DNA of 5,275 nucleotides from JAFNGF01 sp964567045. GTDB lineage: Bacteria > Planctomycetota > Phycisphaerae > Sedimentisphaerales > Anaerobacaceae. The translations under genes were made by a program, and so were the position numbers. The notes below the pieces were generated by a model. That model saw only the letters and a list, made by a program, of their open reading frames with translations, did no database searches and had not been told where the DNA came from. This document shows, piece after piece, positions 1 to 5,275 of the stretch (within the stretch, counting starts at the first letter, position 1; each line of letters opens with the position of its first letter). The stretch covers positions 1 to 5,275 of the forward strand of contig CAZMLE010000162.1 of NCBI GenBank assembly GCA_964567045.1, read 5' to 3'.

Positions 1-628
1 AGTTATTGAGTCCATAGGATTGAAGGCTAAAAAAACTCGCTTGTTTTGGGGCTAGAGGGACTGGAACTCCTTGCTCTAGTCGTTCATTCGCATCCTCAAA
101 ATATTTAAATGCCCCACATTCTTTCCGAAAAAAGAAATAACTGTTTACTTGGTCATTACGGTTGAATTCAACAATGATAAAGTTTTTCTTGAAAGTTATT
201 TCCTTGCCATTACGTTCTTCAAAATATCTTTTTACCAACCGCGATCTACTCTGTTCAGAAAGCAAAACTATTTCGTGGTCATCAATTTTCCCGGATGTGG
301 TAAGCCAATTTAAGAAATCATCATCATAACTCATAAGTTGGTCAAAATCGTCTTTCCAATATTCTTGCTTAGCCGGAAAACTCTTTTTGACTTCGCCAAC
401 AATTCCTTTATTATTGGGAAACTGAATACAAAAATCAGGCGTTACTTCTGAATTAGGACGGATTTTATTACTTGTGGAAGTTCGCATCCGCCTACCCTGA
501 GAAACCTTAACATCTCGCTTCATTTCTTTTGCTTTATCATCAAAACGAAAAAGATTCACAAAACCAATAATCGCGCATATCGAATCTTTATAATCATCGA
601 TTTGTTCTTGAAATGTCTTACTGCTCAT
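1..628 (-). CDS. PD-(D/E)XK-fold nuclease-like protein, 5' part (cut by window edge)
   Basis: The frame opens with ATG at 628 and stays open for 209 codons to the window edge, so the C-terminus is missing. The product carries a PD-(D/E)XK nuclease signature: Pro64-Asp65 in the context VTPDF, then after 13 residues GEVKK with Glu79 and Lys81, the expected metal-binding Asp/Glu and catalytic Lys. It is followed by QLMSY (Gln97, Tyr101), which matches the Q-x3-Y motif of RecB-like members of this fold. Glu8 in the N-terminal helix could be the upstream acidic residue. No signal peptide or membrane segment is visible, so it is probably cytoplasmic and acts on DNA or RNA. The start is supported by a GAGGT ribosome site at 638-642, nine bases upstream, and by the ATGA overlap with the preceding gene. 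The fold is inferred from motifs; the substrate and exact family are unknown. The AT-rich composition and operon context suggest a defence or restriction role, which is inference. Confidence 0.75.
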   Translation of the reverse strand, partial: MSSKTFQEQIDDYKDSICAIIGFVNLFRFDDKAKEMKRDVKVSQGRRMRTSTSNKIRPNSEVTPDFCIQFPNNKGIVGEVKKSFPAKQEYWKDDFDQLMSYDDDFLNWLTTSGKIDDHEIVLLSEQSRSRLVKRYFEERNGKEITFKKNFIIVEFNRNDQVNSYFFFRKECGAFKYFEDANERLEQGVPVPLAPKQASFFSLQSYGLNN

Positions 629-1707
629 TGCTTTTCTACCTCGTAATCTTGGATTTTGCCTTCGGCATAATTATCAAAAATATGATTTAGCAACCGCTTA
701 ATTGATTGAAACGAAGCCTTTAACTGTGGAACAATGATTATTTTTTCCGAAGAAAGAATCCATATATCGAATGAACTGCCGTCAAAGTAATCGAATAGTG
801 ATAAATGGACATGTGGATTGCTATGAACCACCGATAAAGAAGTGGCCTTCATTGGTCTCATGGAAGAAATGAATTTATTATTCTCTTCTATATCAGAAAA
901 TTTTTCATACCCAAAATTAATGCACAAGGGACGAATATCTCGGTTTGGGTTATCGCGCCTTGATCTTTTGCTAAAAAACGTAACATTTTCAAACACTGTT
1001 TTTGATATCGGCAAAATGAAATATTCATAGATAATTTTGGCATACCCGTTTGTCTTGACTACACCGTTACGCGAAATGGATGCCTCAAATTTCTGTCCTT
1101 GAGACTTTTTAAATTTAAACAGAAGATTGTTAAACCATCCATTGTCCTCGGCAACCCACTCAAAAGCTTTTTCCAAAGAAAACTCCGGCCAATTAACTGA
1201 CGGCATGATCTTTCTGTCGATTCGGCTGTAGGTGGTAGTTCGAACGATTGTAAACTCTTTGAAGTTGTTCCTATCTCTGAATTCGAGCAACAAATTTTTT
1301 AATTTCTTATGTGTAATGAAAGTTAGACTTATACTGGGGTAAGATTTCTTAAAAAATGGAAGAAGACATTTTGAAAAGAAAAGGTAGTTTTCTATTGATA
1401 GGATGATAAAAATATTCTCGTATTCTACACTCTTAATAGCATAAAATTTCCCACTGATTTTTTTCTTTTCGCCGGCAACTTTGATATTGTATGAAAACTC
1501 AAACAAATAAATTGCTTGGTGTTCTTTTAACAATTTAAAATTAAAATTTCCTTGTTTCATCTTATTCCAATACATCGGCTCAATGTAGACTGGGAACAAT
1601 CGCAGGTAAAGATCTGGACAAGCCCCAAATAAAGAATCAACCTCATTCATTATGGTATCGTCAGTATGCTTCTTGGAATAGAATGTGCTTATATAATCAA
1701 ATTCCAT
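625..1707 (-). CDS. Uncharacterised 360-residue protein, first gene of the nuclease operon
   Basis: I do not recognise this family. The 360-residue product has no signal peptide or clear transmembrane helix; residues 98-119 are hydrophobic and aromatic but broken by Glu, Asn and Lys, so they look like a buried core. It is rich in Phe, Ile, Lys and Asn. Visible points are a basic patch at about 245-260 (KRSRRDNPNRD), a histidine cluster at 295-301 (HSNPHVH) and a DYFDGSSFD stretch at 306-314, followed by a strand-rich end (IIIVPQLKAS) and a final amphipathic helix. The ATG at 1707 is the first after an in-frame TAA five codons upstream; its ribosome site is weak (AGAAAAAG). The TGA stop overlaps the nuclease start by four bases, so the two products are probably made together and may form a complex. 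A sensor, specificity or regulatory partner for the nuclease is inferred from position only. Confidence 0.8.
   Translation of the reverse strand: MEFDYISTFYSKKHTDDTIMNEVDSLFGACPDLYLRLFPVYIEPMYWNKMKQGNFNFKLLKEHQAIYLFEFSYNIKVAGEKKKISGKFYAIKSVEYENIFIILSIENYLFFSKCLLPFFKKSYPSISLTFITHKKLKNLLLEFRDRNNFKEFTIVRTTTYSRIDRKIMPSVNWPEFSLEKAFEWVAEDNGWFNNLLFKFKKSQGQKFEASISRNGVVKTNGYAKIIYEYFILPISKTVFENVTFFSKRSRRDNPNRDIRPLCINFGYEKFSDIEENNKFISSMRPMKATSLSVVHSNPHVHLSLFDYFDGSSFDIWILSSEKIIIVPQLKASFQSIKRLLNHIFDNYAEGKIQDYEVEKQ
638..642 (-). promoter_or_regulatory. Ribosome binding site of the nuclease gene
   Basis: GAGGT lies nine bases before the ATG at 628, inside the last codons of the 360-residue gene. With the ATGA overlap (625-628) it fixes the nuclease start and suggests coupled translation. 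It is much stronger than the site in front of the upstream gene. Confidence 0.6.
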
Positions 1708-1809
1708 CTTTTTCTGAGTTTAATTTAATTTCAGATTAATCGAATTATTCAAAAACCTCTCTCAGAACAGATTGCATTGGCATTTCCGCCTGTGACCTTA
1801 CCCTATTCT

Positions 1810-1818
1810 ATTATACCA
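1810..1818 (-). promoter_or_regulatory. Extended -10 promoter for the two-gene operon
   Basis: On the minus strand the sequence reads TGGTATAAT, a perfect sigma-70 -10 hexamer (1810-1815) with the TGn extension (1816-1818). No good -35 hexamer sits at 17 bases (TAGTTT), which is tolerable for an extended -10 promoter. Transcription would begin near 1803 and leave about 95 bases of leader before the ATG at 1707. Inferred from consensus matching only. Confidence 0.5.
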
Positions 1819-1834
1819 GCGAAAAATACTCAAA

Positions 1835-1921
1835 CTACCAAAATCCCATTTTAAAAAACGCTTGATCAATGGCATCGTTAATAGCCTTTTTTGTTTCAGG
1901 GGTTAGATCTATGTTACGCAT
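1835..1921 (-). CDS. Possible small protein, leader peptide or gene remnant (28 residues)
   Basis: A 28-codon frame starts at ATG 1921 and ends at TAG 1835-1837, about 17 bases upstream of the TATAAT box of the nuclease operon and on the same strand. It has a good purine-rich ribosome site (AAGGGAG; GGGAG at 1926-1930, four bases before the ATG), better than that of the 360-residue gene. The product begins MRNIDLTPETKKA, has a likely amphipathic helix with alternating acidic and Ile/Ala residues, and ends FFKMGFW. A six-residue frame (MKIEGR, 1922-1942) directly abuts it as TAA-ATG. It could be a real microprotein of the operon, a leader peptide, or the surviving front of a longer gene. I recognise no family. 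A weak promoter-like TATAAA (1964-1969) with TTGGCA 15 bases further upstream precedes it. Confidence 0.3.
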   Translation of the reverse strand: MRNIDLTPETKKAINDAIDQAFFKMGFW

Positions 1922-2005
1922 TTATCTCCCTTCGATTTTCATATTTATTTCCGCCTAACATTGTTTATATTGGTCCGCATAAGATGCCAAATACCTTTGT
2001 GCCCG

Positions 2006-2034
2006 CCCTGAGCGAGCGTTAGCGAGTCGAAGGG
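2006..2034. repeat. Dispersed-repeat-like element, CCCTGAGCGAG...GTCGAAGGG type
   Basis: The 29-bp stretch begins CCCTGAGCGAG and ends GTCGAAGGG, so its ends are inverted (CCCT/AGGG), and it contains an internal direct repeat of AGCGAG (2011-2016 and 2021-2026, period 10). Sequences of the form CCCTGAGC...GTCGAAGGG are familiar as short intergenic repeats in many environmental bacterial genomes; that comparison is from memory. Only one copy is present in the window, so its repeated nature cannot be shown here. Confidence 0.45.
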
Positions 2035-2194
2035 TTCGGCTCGGGTGTAATCCATTCCTTATGACTCGGGGAATATCAATGAAAACTATGAGCACAATAT
2101 AGCAAAATCCGGCACTATTTCAATCTTGACTTTCCCATTTCGGCGATTCTCTTTCCGGGCCGGTAAGCATTGTCTTTCTTAGCCTGAATATTTC

Positions 2195-2226
2195 TTTGCC
2201 ACAGAGACCGCCGAGAACACAGAGAT
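2195..2226. repeat. Dispersed-repeat-like element, CCACAGAGACC...GAACACAGAG type
   Basis: This stretch contains CCACAGAGACC followed by GAACACAGAG, an imperfect tandem of a CACAGAG unit (2200-2206 and 2218-2224). Similar short sequences recur between genes in a range of environmental bacteria; this is recalled, not searched. A single copy is seen here. It lies about 30-60 bases before the secretin open frame and may mark where a 5' end or foreign segment was joined. Confidence 0.4.
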
Positions 2227-2233
2227 ATAACTC

Positions 2234-2247
2234 TATTTTGCAAAATA
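2234..2247. promoter_or_regulatory. Perfect 14-bp palindrome, possible operator
   Basis: TATTTTGCAAAATA is its own reverse complement. It lies about 40-55 bases upstream of the candidate secretin starts, where a dimeric regulator could bind. AT-rich palindromes arise easily by chance and I see no well-placed promoter hexamers around it, so the role is speculative. Confidence 0.2.
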
Positions 2248-2324
2248 AGATATAAATTAAACTTCATTTTAGAAAACCGTATGAAATATGCGGGTTAGTA
2301 AAGCGGTCAGGCTGTGCTGGTCAG

Positions 2325-4739
2325 GTGTTTCAGTTGGCGCCTCTGGCCAATGGTGACGACACTCTTGAGTTGGACCTGCCTGCGGAGATGGACTTGATTC
2401 AGTTGTTGGACTTAGTGGGCACATATTTGCATTTGGACTACACGTATGATCCAAATAAGATCAAGAATGAGGTGGTTACACTCAAGCTTCACGGCAAGTT
2501 GCAGGGTGAGATCAGGGTGAATGACCTGTATCCCTTGCTTGAATCGGTCCTGAAGTTCAAAGTTTATGTCATGACTCGCCACAAAGGCAATCTCGTGACA
2601 ATAGTCCCTGTGGCTGATGCCCTGGAAGTGGACCCTCAGTTGGTGGACCCTAACGTCACAACCATAGAGGCAGGAGATATCGTCGTCACTCGTGTTTTTG
2701 AATTGCAGCACCTAAATACTTTCAGCGCCACAAATCTGCTGAAGGATATGAGATTAGGGGTGGCCGTTTCTCCTGTTGAGGAGACTCAGTCCCTCATTGT
2801 AACCTGCTACGCGCACCGTATCAGCCGCATCGAACAACTGCTGCGCATGATCGACAGACCCGGAAGGAAGTTCCGGTTCCGGCAGCTAAAGTACACCACG
2901 GCCAGGGCACTTGCTAGGAAGATCGAGACCCTCGCCAAGGAACTTGGGACCGTCCCCGTGACTATTGTTTCGGGACAGAAGACACCGTTGGGACCGTCCC
3001 AAAAAGTAAGTGTTCCTCAAGGGCTTTTTCCGCCACATGAGTCAGGCCAGCTAATCGGTTCACCGGTGTCCTCCCGGCAGACGGTTTATCTCGACGCCGA
3101 TGAGAGAACGAATCGTATCTTGACGATCGGTTATGAGGAGCAACTAGTGACCGTGGAAGAACTGGTAGACGCACTTGATGTGGCGCCGCAGGACCTGCGG
3201 ACTCTTAGGGTCTATGACATTGAGCGCATCGACGCGGAGGAGGTGAAGAAAAGACTGGAGGAGGTAGAGATCATCCGCAAAGCTGCCCAGACTCTTAGGA
3301 CATCCCGAACAACACCCATGTCCAGGACCACACCATCAACCGTGACCGGCGCGACGGGTGTGAAGGAAGGAACACCGGCGGAGGAGCCGCAGCCGATGAT
3401 GGTAGCAGCCGGCACAGCGGATATGATGGAAAGGACCGTGGTGGAGGAGCCACAGGTCGTGGTGTTAGCAGCGACCAATTCACTGCTAATCAACGCCACC
3501 GAAGAGCAACATGCCCAAATAGCGACAATTATCAGTTACGTAGATGCTGAGATCCGTGAGCAGGCTATCCCTTATGAGATCCATTTTCTCGAGAATCAGG
3601 ACCCTAATCGCTTGGCGGGAGTTCTTGAAAAAGTCATCAGAGAAACCATTATAGATAAAGAAGGAAAGATTGAAAAGGTGAGCCAGAGGACCCAGGAGCT
3701 GATCGCGATTGTTCCTGATGAAGGCACTTACTCTCTTATTGTCTATGCCAACAAGAAGAATCAGGAATGGATAAGTAAGCTCATAAAGAGCCTCGACAAG
3801 CGAAGACCACAAGTTCTCATAGACGTGACTCTGGTTGAGATAAGAAAAACTGATGAGTTCGACTATGACCTGAATCTGATAACCAGTTTCCCAGACTTGA
3901 TTGAAACCGGCGGCCAGACAGATTTCTTCTCAGTCAACCATCAAACTGTGGTGGACAAGCTGCTTCAGCCGGGCATGCGTGAACAATTCATTGACTTCCA
4001 GTCGGAAGCAGGGGCACTTACTGGCTTCTATGCAGACATACACGTCAACGCCTTGCTGCATGCGATGGAGACGAAGAACTATGGCCGGGTCCTCGCAAGG
4101 CCTAAGGTTCTGGTAAACGACAATGAAACAGGGACAATTAAGACTGCAGACATCACTTATGTAACCAAGAAGTCCTCGATTCCAGTCACCACAGGTGCAG
4201 GAGGGCAACAGACCACCCTTATTGAGACGGCGATTGAATATCAGGAATACGATGCCGGAATTACACTCGCAATCAAGCCGCACATAAGTGAGGGCGATTT
4301 GCTTCGTCTCGATATAGACCTCCGCCGTTCAGATTTTGGGACCATAACGGGCGAGAAGCCGCCGGATAAGACAAGCAGCGACGTGAAAATCGTTGTTACC
4401 GTTCCCGATGGTAGCACAATCATTTTGGGTGGTATGCTAAGGCTCAACCAAAGTAGGGGCGGAGCAAAGGTGCCCATACTGGGAGACCTGCCGCTCGTGG
4501 GAGTGTTATTCAGGAGTCTGGCGCGTAGCGACATACAAAGCAGACTGTATGTTTTCGTCAGAGCTGAGATAATAAGACCAGCAGAGGCACTCGCGGGCGC
4601 TCATAGGGATTTGGAGAGAATATCTGAACAGACCAGAAGCGCATTTGAGAAGCACGAGGAGGAATTTCAAAACTACCAAGATGTGCCCGGACTCAAATCA
4701 GGAAGAATGGACCCAGCGAAAGTACTTGAGTCGCAATGA
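2325..4739 (+). CDS. Secretin, type II secretion/type IV pilus channel (GspD/PulD family)
   Basis: This 804-residue protein is a secretin, the outer-membrane ring through which folded proteins or pili pass. In order: an N0 (STN-like) domain at about 10-97; four ring-building N modules at about 121-178, 183-288, 291-408 (with a Thr/Pro/Glu-rich insert at about 325-375) and 414-491; the channel domain at about 494-752; a charged helical tail at 753-804. Channel hallmarks are RPQVLIDVTLVEI (494-506), VLARPKVLVNDNETG (589-603), PDGSTIILGGMLR (694-706) and VPILGDLPLVGVLF (716-729). Canonical GspD has three ring modules after N0; this has four. The GTG at 2325 starts almost at N0 and leaves no signal peptide, although secretins need one; the open frame extends back to 2256 without ATG. 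An ATG at 2288 in another frame may be the original start. No pilus or secretion gene is next to it. Confidence 0.9.
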   Translation: MFQLAPLANGDDTLELDLPAEMDLIQLLDLVGTYLHLDYTYDPNKIKNEVVTLKLHGKLQGEIRVNDLYPLLESVLKFKVYVMTRHKGNLVTIVPVADALEVDPQLVDPNVTTIEAGDIVVTRVFELQHLNTFSATNLLKDMRLGVAVSPVEETQSLIVTCYAHRISRIEQLLRMIDRPGRKFRFRQLKYTTARALARKIETLAKELGTVPVTIVSGQKTPLGPSQKVSVPQGLFPPHESGQLIGSPVSSRQTVYLDADERTNRILTIGYEEQLVTVEELVDALDVAPQDLRTLRVYDIERIDAEEVKKRLEEVEIIRKAAQTLRTSRTTPMSRTTPSTVTGATGVKEGTPAEEPQPMMVAAGTADMMERTVVEEPQVVVLAATNSLLINATEEQHAQIATIISYVDAEIREQAIPYEIHFLENQDPNRLAGVLEKVIRETIIDKEGKIEKVSQRTQELIAIVPDEGTYSLIVYANKKNQEWISKLIKSLDKRRPQVLIDVTLVEIRKTDEFDYDLNLITSFPDLIETGGQTDFFSVNHQTVVDKLLQPGMREQFIDFQSEAGALTGFYADIHVNALLHAMETKNYGRVLARPKVLVNDNETGTIKTADITYVTKKSSIPVTTGAGGQQTTLIETAIEYQEYDAGITLAIKPHISEGDLLRLDIDLRRSDFGTITGEKPPDKTSSDVKIVVTVPDGSTIILGGMLRLNQSRGGAKVPILGDLPLVGVLFRSLARSDIQSRLYVFVRAEIIRPAEALAGAHRDLERISEQTRSAFEKHEEEFQNYQDVPGLKSGRMDPAKVLESQ

Positions 4740-5275
4740 CGTTCAGTTCTGCAAGATGGGGTTTCAGAAAGCACGAAGGAAGGAAGATCGGGCCGGGTGC
4801 TGATTAGTGATCTCACAACCAAAGTATCTTCAACCCGGCTGAAGACAGAGCTTCGTGATCCTGTGTCCGTGGTAAACGCTATTCCTGGTCGGTAAATAAA
4901 TACACCGGTACCTGCCACCCTGATAAGGGACGCGATTTTTCATCGGCCTAACCTGCAGCTAATAATCTAACGTCATATGCCTGCCGATATAGACCCCATC
5001 AACGGATCGCCATCTGTCACCAGAGCGCCCAGTGCGCGACCGGCCATAGCCATAATTGGGCGGCTGGCAGCGGGATCGTAAGCCTAAAAGATCTTGCGCT
5101 GCTCACTCGGTGCTGGTCGCAGGGGGGTACCAACATCCTGTCCTTTCCTGGAGTGCAGATGGCCCGACCACAACAACGACAGATACGATCCGCCTATGTC
5201 GGTGCCCACAATCGCAACCGGGTGATCTGTTGCAGGAACGGACATTCCAGGGTCCTGGAGGCGTATCTATAAAGA
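4740..5275. other. Region downstream of the secretin without an intact gene
   Basis: Stops occur often in all frames and no frame gives a recognisable full product. An ATG overlaps the secretin stop (4736-4738, ATGA), but its frame ends after 23 codons. A frame in phase with the secretin stays open for 51 codons after the TGA (4740-4892) without family resemblance. A 7-bp inverted repeat (GCCGGGT 4792-4798, ACCCGGC 4833-4839) has a 34-base loop and no T-run, so it is not a terminator. I see no T-rich intrinsic terminator after the secretin. The far right end holds a possible dockerin-like remnant. Confidence 0.5.
5066..5189 (+). pseudogene. Possible decayed or frameshifted dockerin/EF-hand-like segment
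   Basis: In one frame, 5066-5116 reads GSGIVSLKDLALLTRCW, which resembles the Ca-binding loop end and helix (DGxGxVDxxDLAxLxxxW) common in dockerin-like domains of Planctomycetota exoproteins. Further on, in the frame one base along, 5160-5189 reads WPDHNNDRYD, which resembles the start of a second loop (DxNNDG). A run of six G (5122-5127) lies between them; dropping one G would join the two frames. The joined frame still ends soon at a TGA (about 5222) and I see no proper start. Several consensus Asp and Gly residues are missing, so this may be chance. Confidence 0.2.

Larger units (their letters stand above)
1922..2255. other. Intergenic region between divergent transcription units
   Basis: Apart from the six-codon frame at 1922-1942 I see no coding frame of useful length on either strand, and no tRNA or rRNA. 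It contains two repeat-like stretches (2006-2034, 2195-2226), a CCGGGCCGG palindrome (2155-2163) and a 14-bp palindrome (2234-2247), all annotated or discussed separately. Base content changes here from AT-rich on the left to mixed on the right, so it is the likely junction between sequences of different origin. Confidence 0.6.

Noticed and set aside
842..1030. Plus-strand 62-codon open frame
   Set aside because: It lies wholly inside the 360-residue minus-strand gene and shows no ribosome site or recognisable domain; it is a shadow frame.
1968..1993. Hairpin around GCAT-CTT-ATGC with TTGG/CCAA flanks (minus strand) as a terminator or structured RNA
   Set aside because: The stem is short and needs bulges, and no T-run follows; it is within chance expectation.
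1953..2040. Integron attC-like site (GTTAGGC on the minus strand at 1953-1959, with GCCGAAC at 2034-2040)
   Set aside because: The two outer boxes mismatch at one position and the upstream one breaks the RYYYAAC consensus; no complementary inner boxes are found, and there is no integrase or cassette.
4736..4806. Next operon gene starting at the ATGA overlap with the secretin stop
   Set aside because: The frame ends at TAG after 23 codons, and neither it nor the neighbouring frames resemble a secretion ATPase or other expected partner.
4792..4839. Inverted repeat GCCGGGT/ACCCGGC as a terminator of the secretin gene
   Set aside because: The loop is 34 bases and no T-run follows, so it does not fit an intrinsic terminator.
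4740..4895. Stop-codon readthrough extending the secretin by 51 codons
   Set aside because: The secretin tail looks complete before the TGA, the extension resembles no secretin domain, and nothing suggests UGA recoding.
4673..4918. Minus-strand 81-codon open frame overlapping the secretin 3' end
   Set aside because: It overlaps the conserved-looking secretin tail, its composition is Ser/Thr/Arg-rich as expected for an antisense shadow, and no domain is visible.

Overview
The window has two unlike halves. The left third (about 1-1985) is AT-rich and carries a minus-strand gene pair. The right part (about 2256-4739) is richer in GC and carries one plus-strand secretin gene of the GspD/PulD type. 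Base content differs sharply: 1321-1380 is about 28% GC and 3361-3420 about 67% GC by hand count, although these are extreme stretches rather than averages. A secretin places the window in a diderm (double-membrane) bacterium. The many-module secretin, the near absence of Shine-Dalgarno signals around it and a weak dockerin-like remnant at the right end would fit Planctomycetota or a related environmental lineage, but that assignment is only a guess.

Layout. 1-628 (minus) is the 5' part of a gene cut by the window edge; its product has a clear PD-(D/E)XK nuclease signature (Pro64-Asp65, Glu79-x-Lys81, then Gln97-x3-Tyr101). 625-1707 (minus) is a 360-residue protein of unknown family whose stop codon overlaps the nuclease start in an ATGA arrangement, so the two are co-transcribed and probably translationally coupled. 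An extended -10 promoter (1810-1818) lies in front of the pair. Further upstream is a 28-codon reading frame (1835-1921, minus) that may be a leader peptide, a third small component or a gene remnant.

1922-2324 holds no convincing gene. It contains two short sequences resembling dispersed non-coding repeats (2006-2034 and 2195-2226) and a perfect 14-bp palindrome (2234-2247). It is also the boundary between the AT-rich and GC-richer halves.

2325-4739 (plus) encodes an 804-residue secretin with an N0 domain, four ring-building modules, the outer-membrane channel domain and a charged C-terminal tail. It lacks a signal peptide in its own frame; a signal-like start lies just upstream in another frame (ATG at 2288), so the 5' end may be frameshifted or damaged. 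4740-5275 shows no intact gene; a decayed dockerin/EF-hand-like segment is possible at about 5066-5189.

The gene pair and the secretin diverge and probably do not work together. The nuclease plus unknown-partner operon is the best candidate for an undescribed system, perhaps an anti-phage or DNA-restriction module acquired next to a secretion gene.
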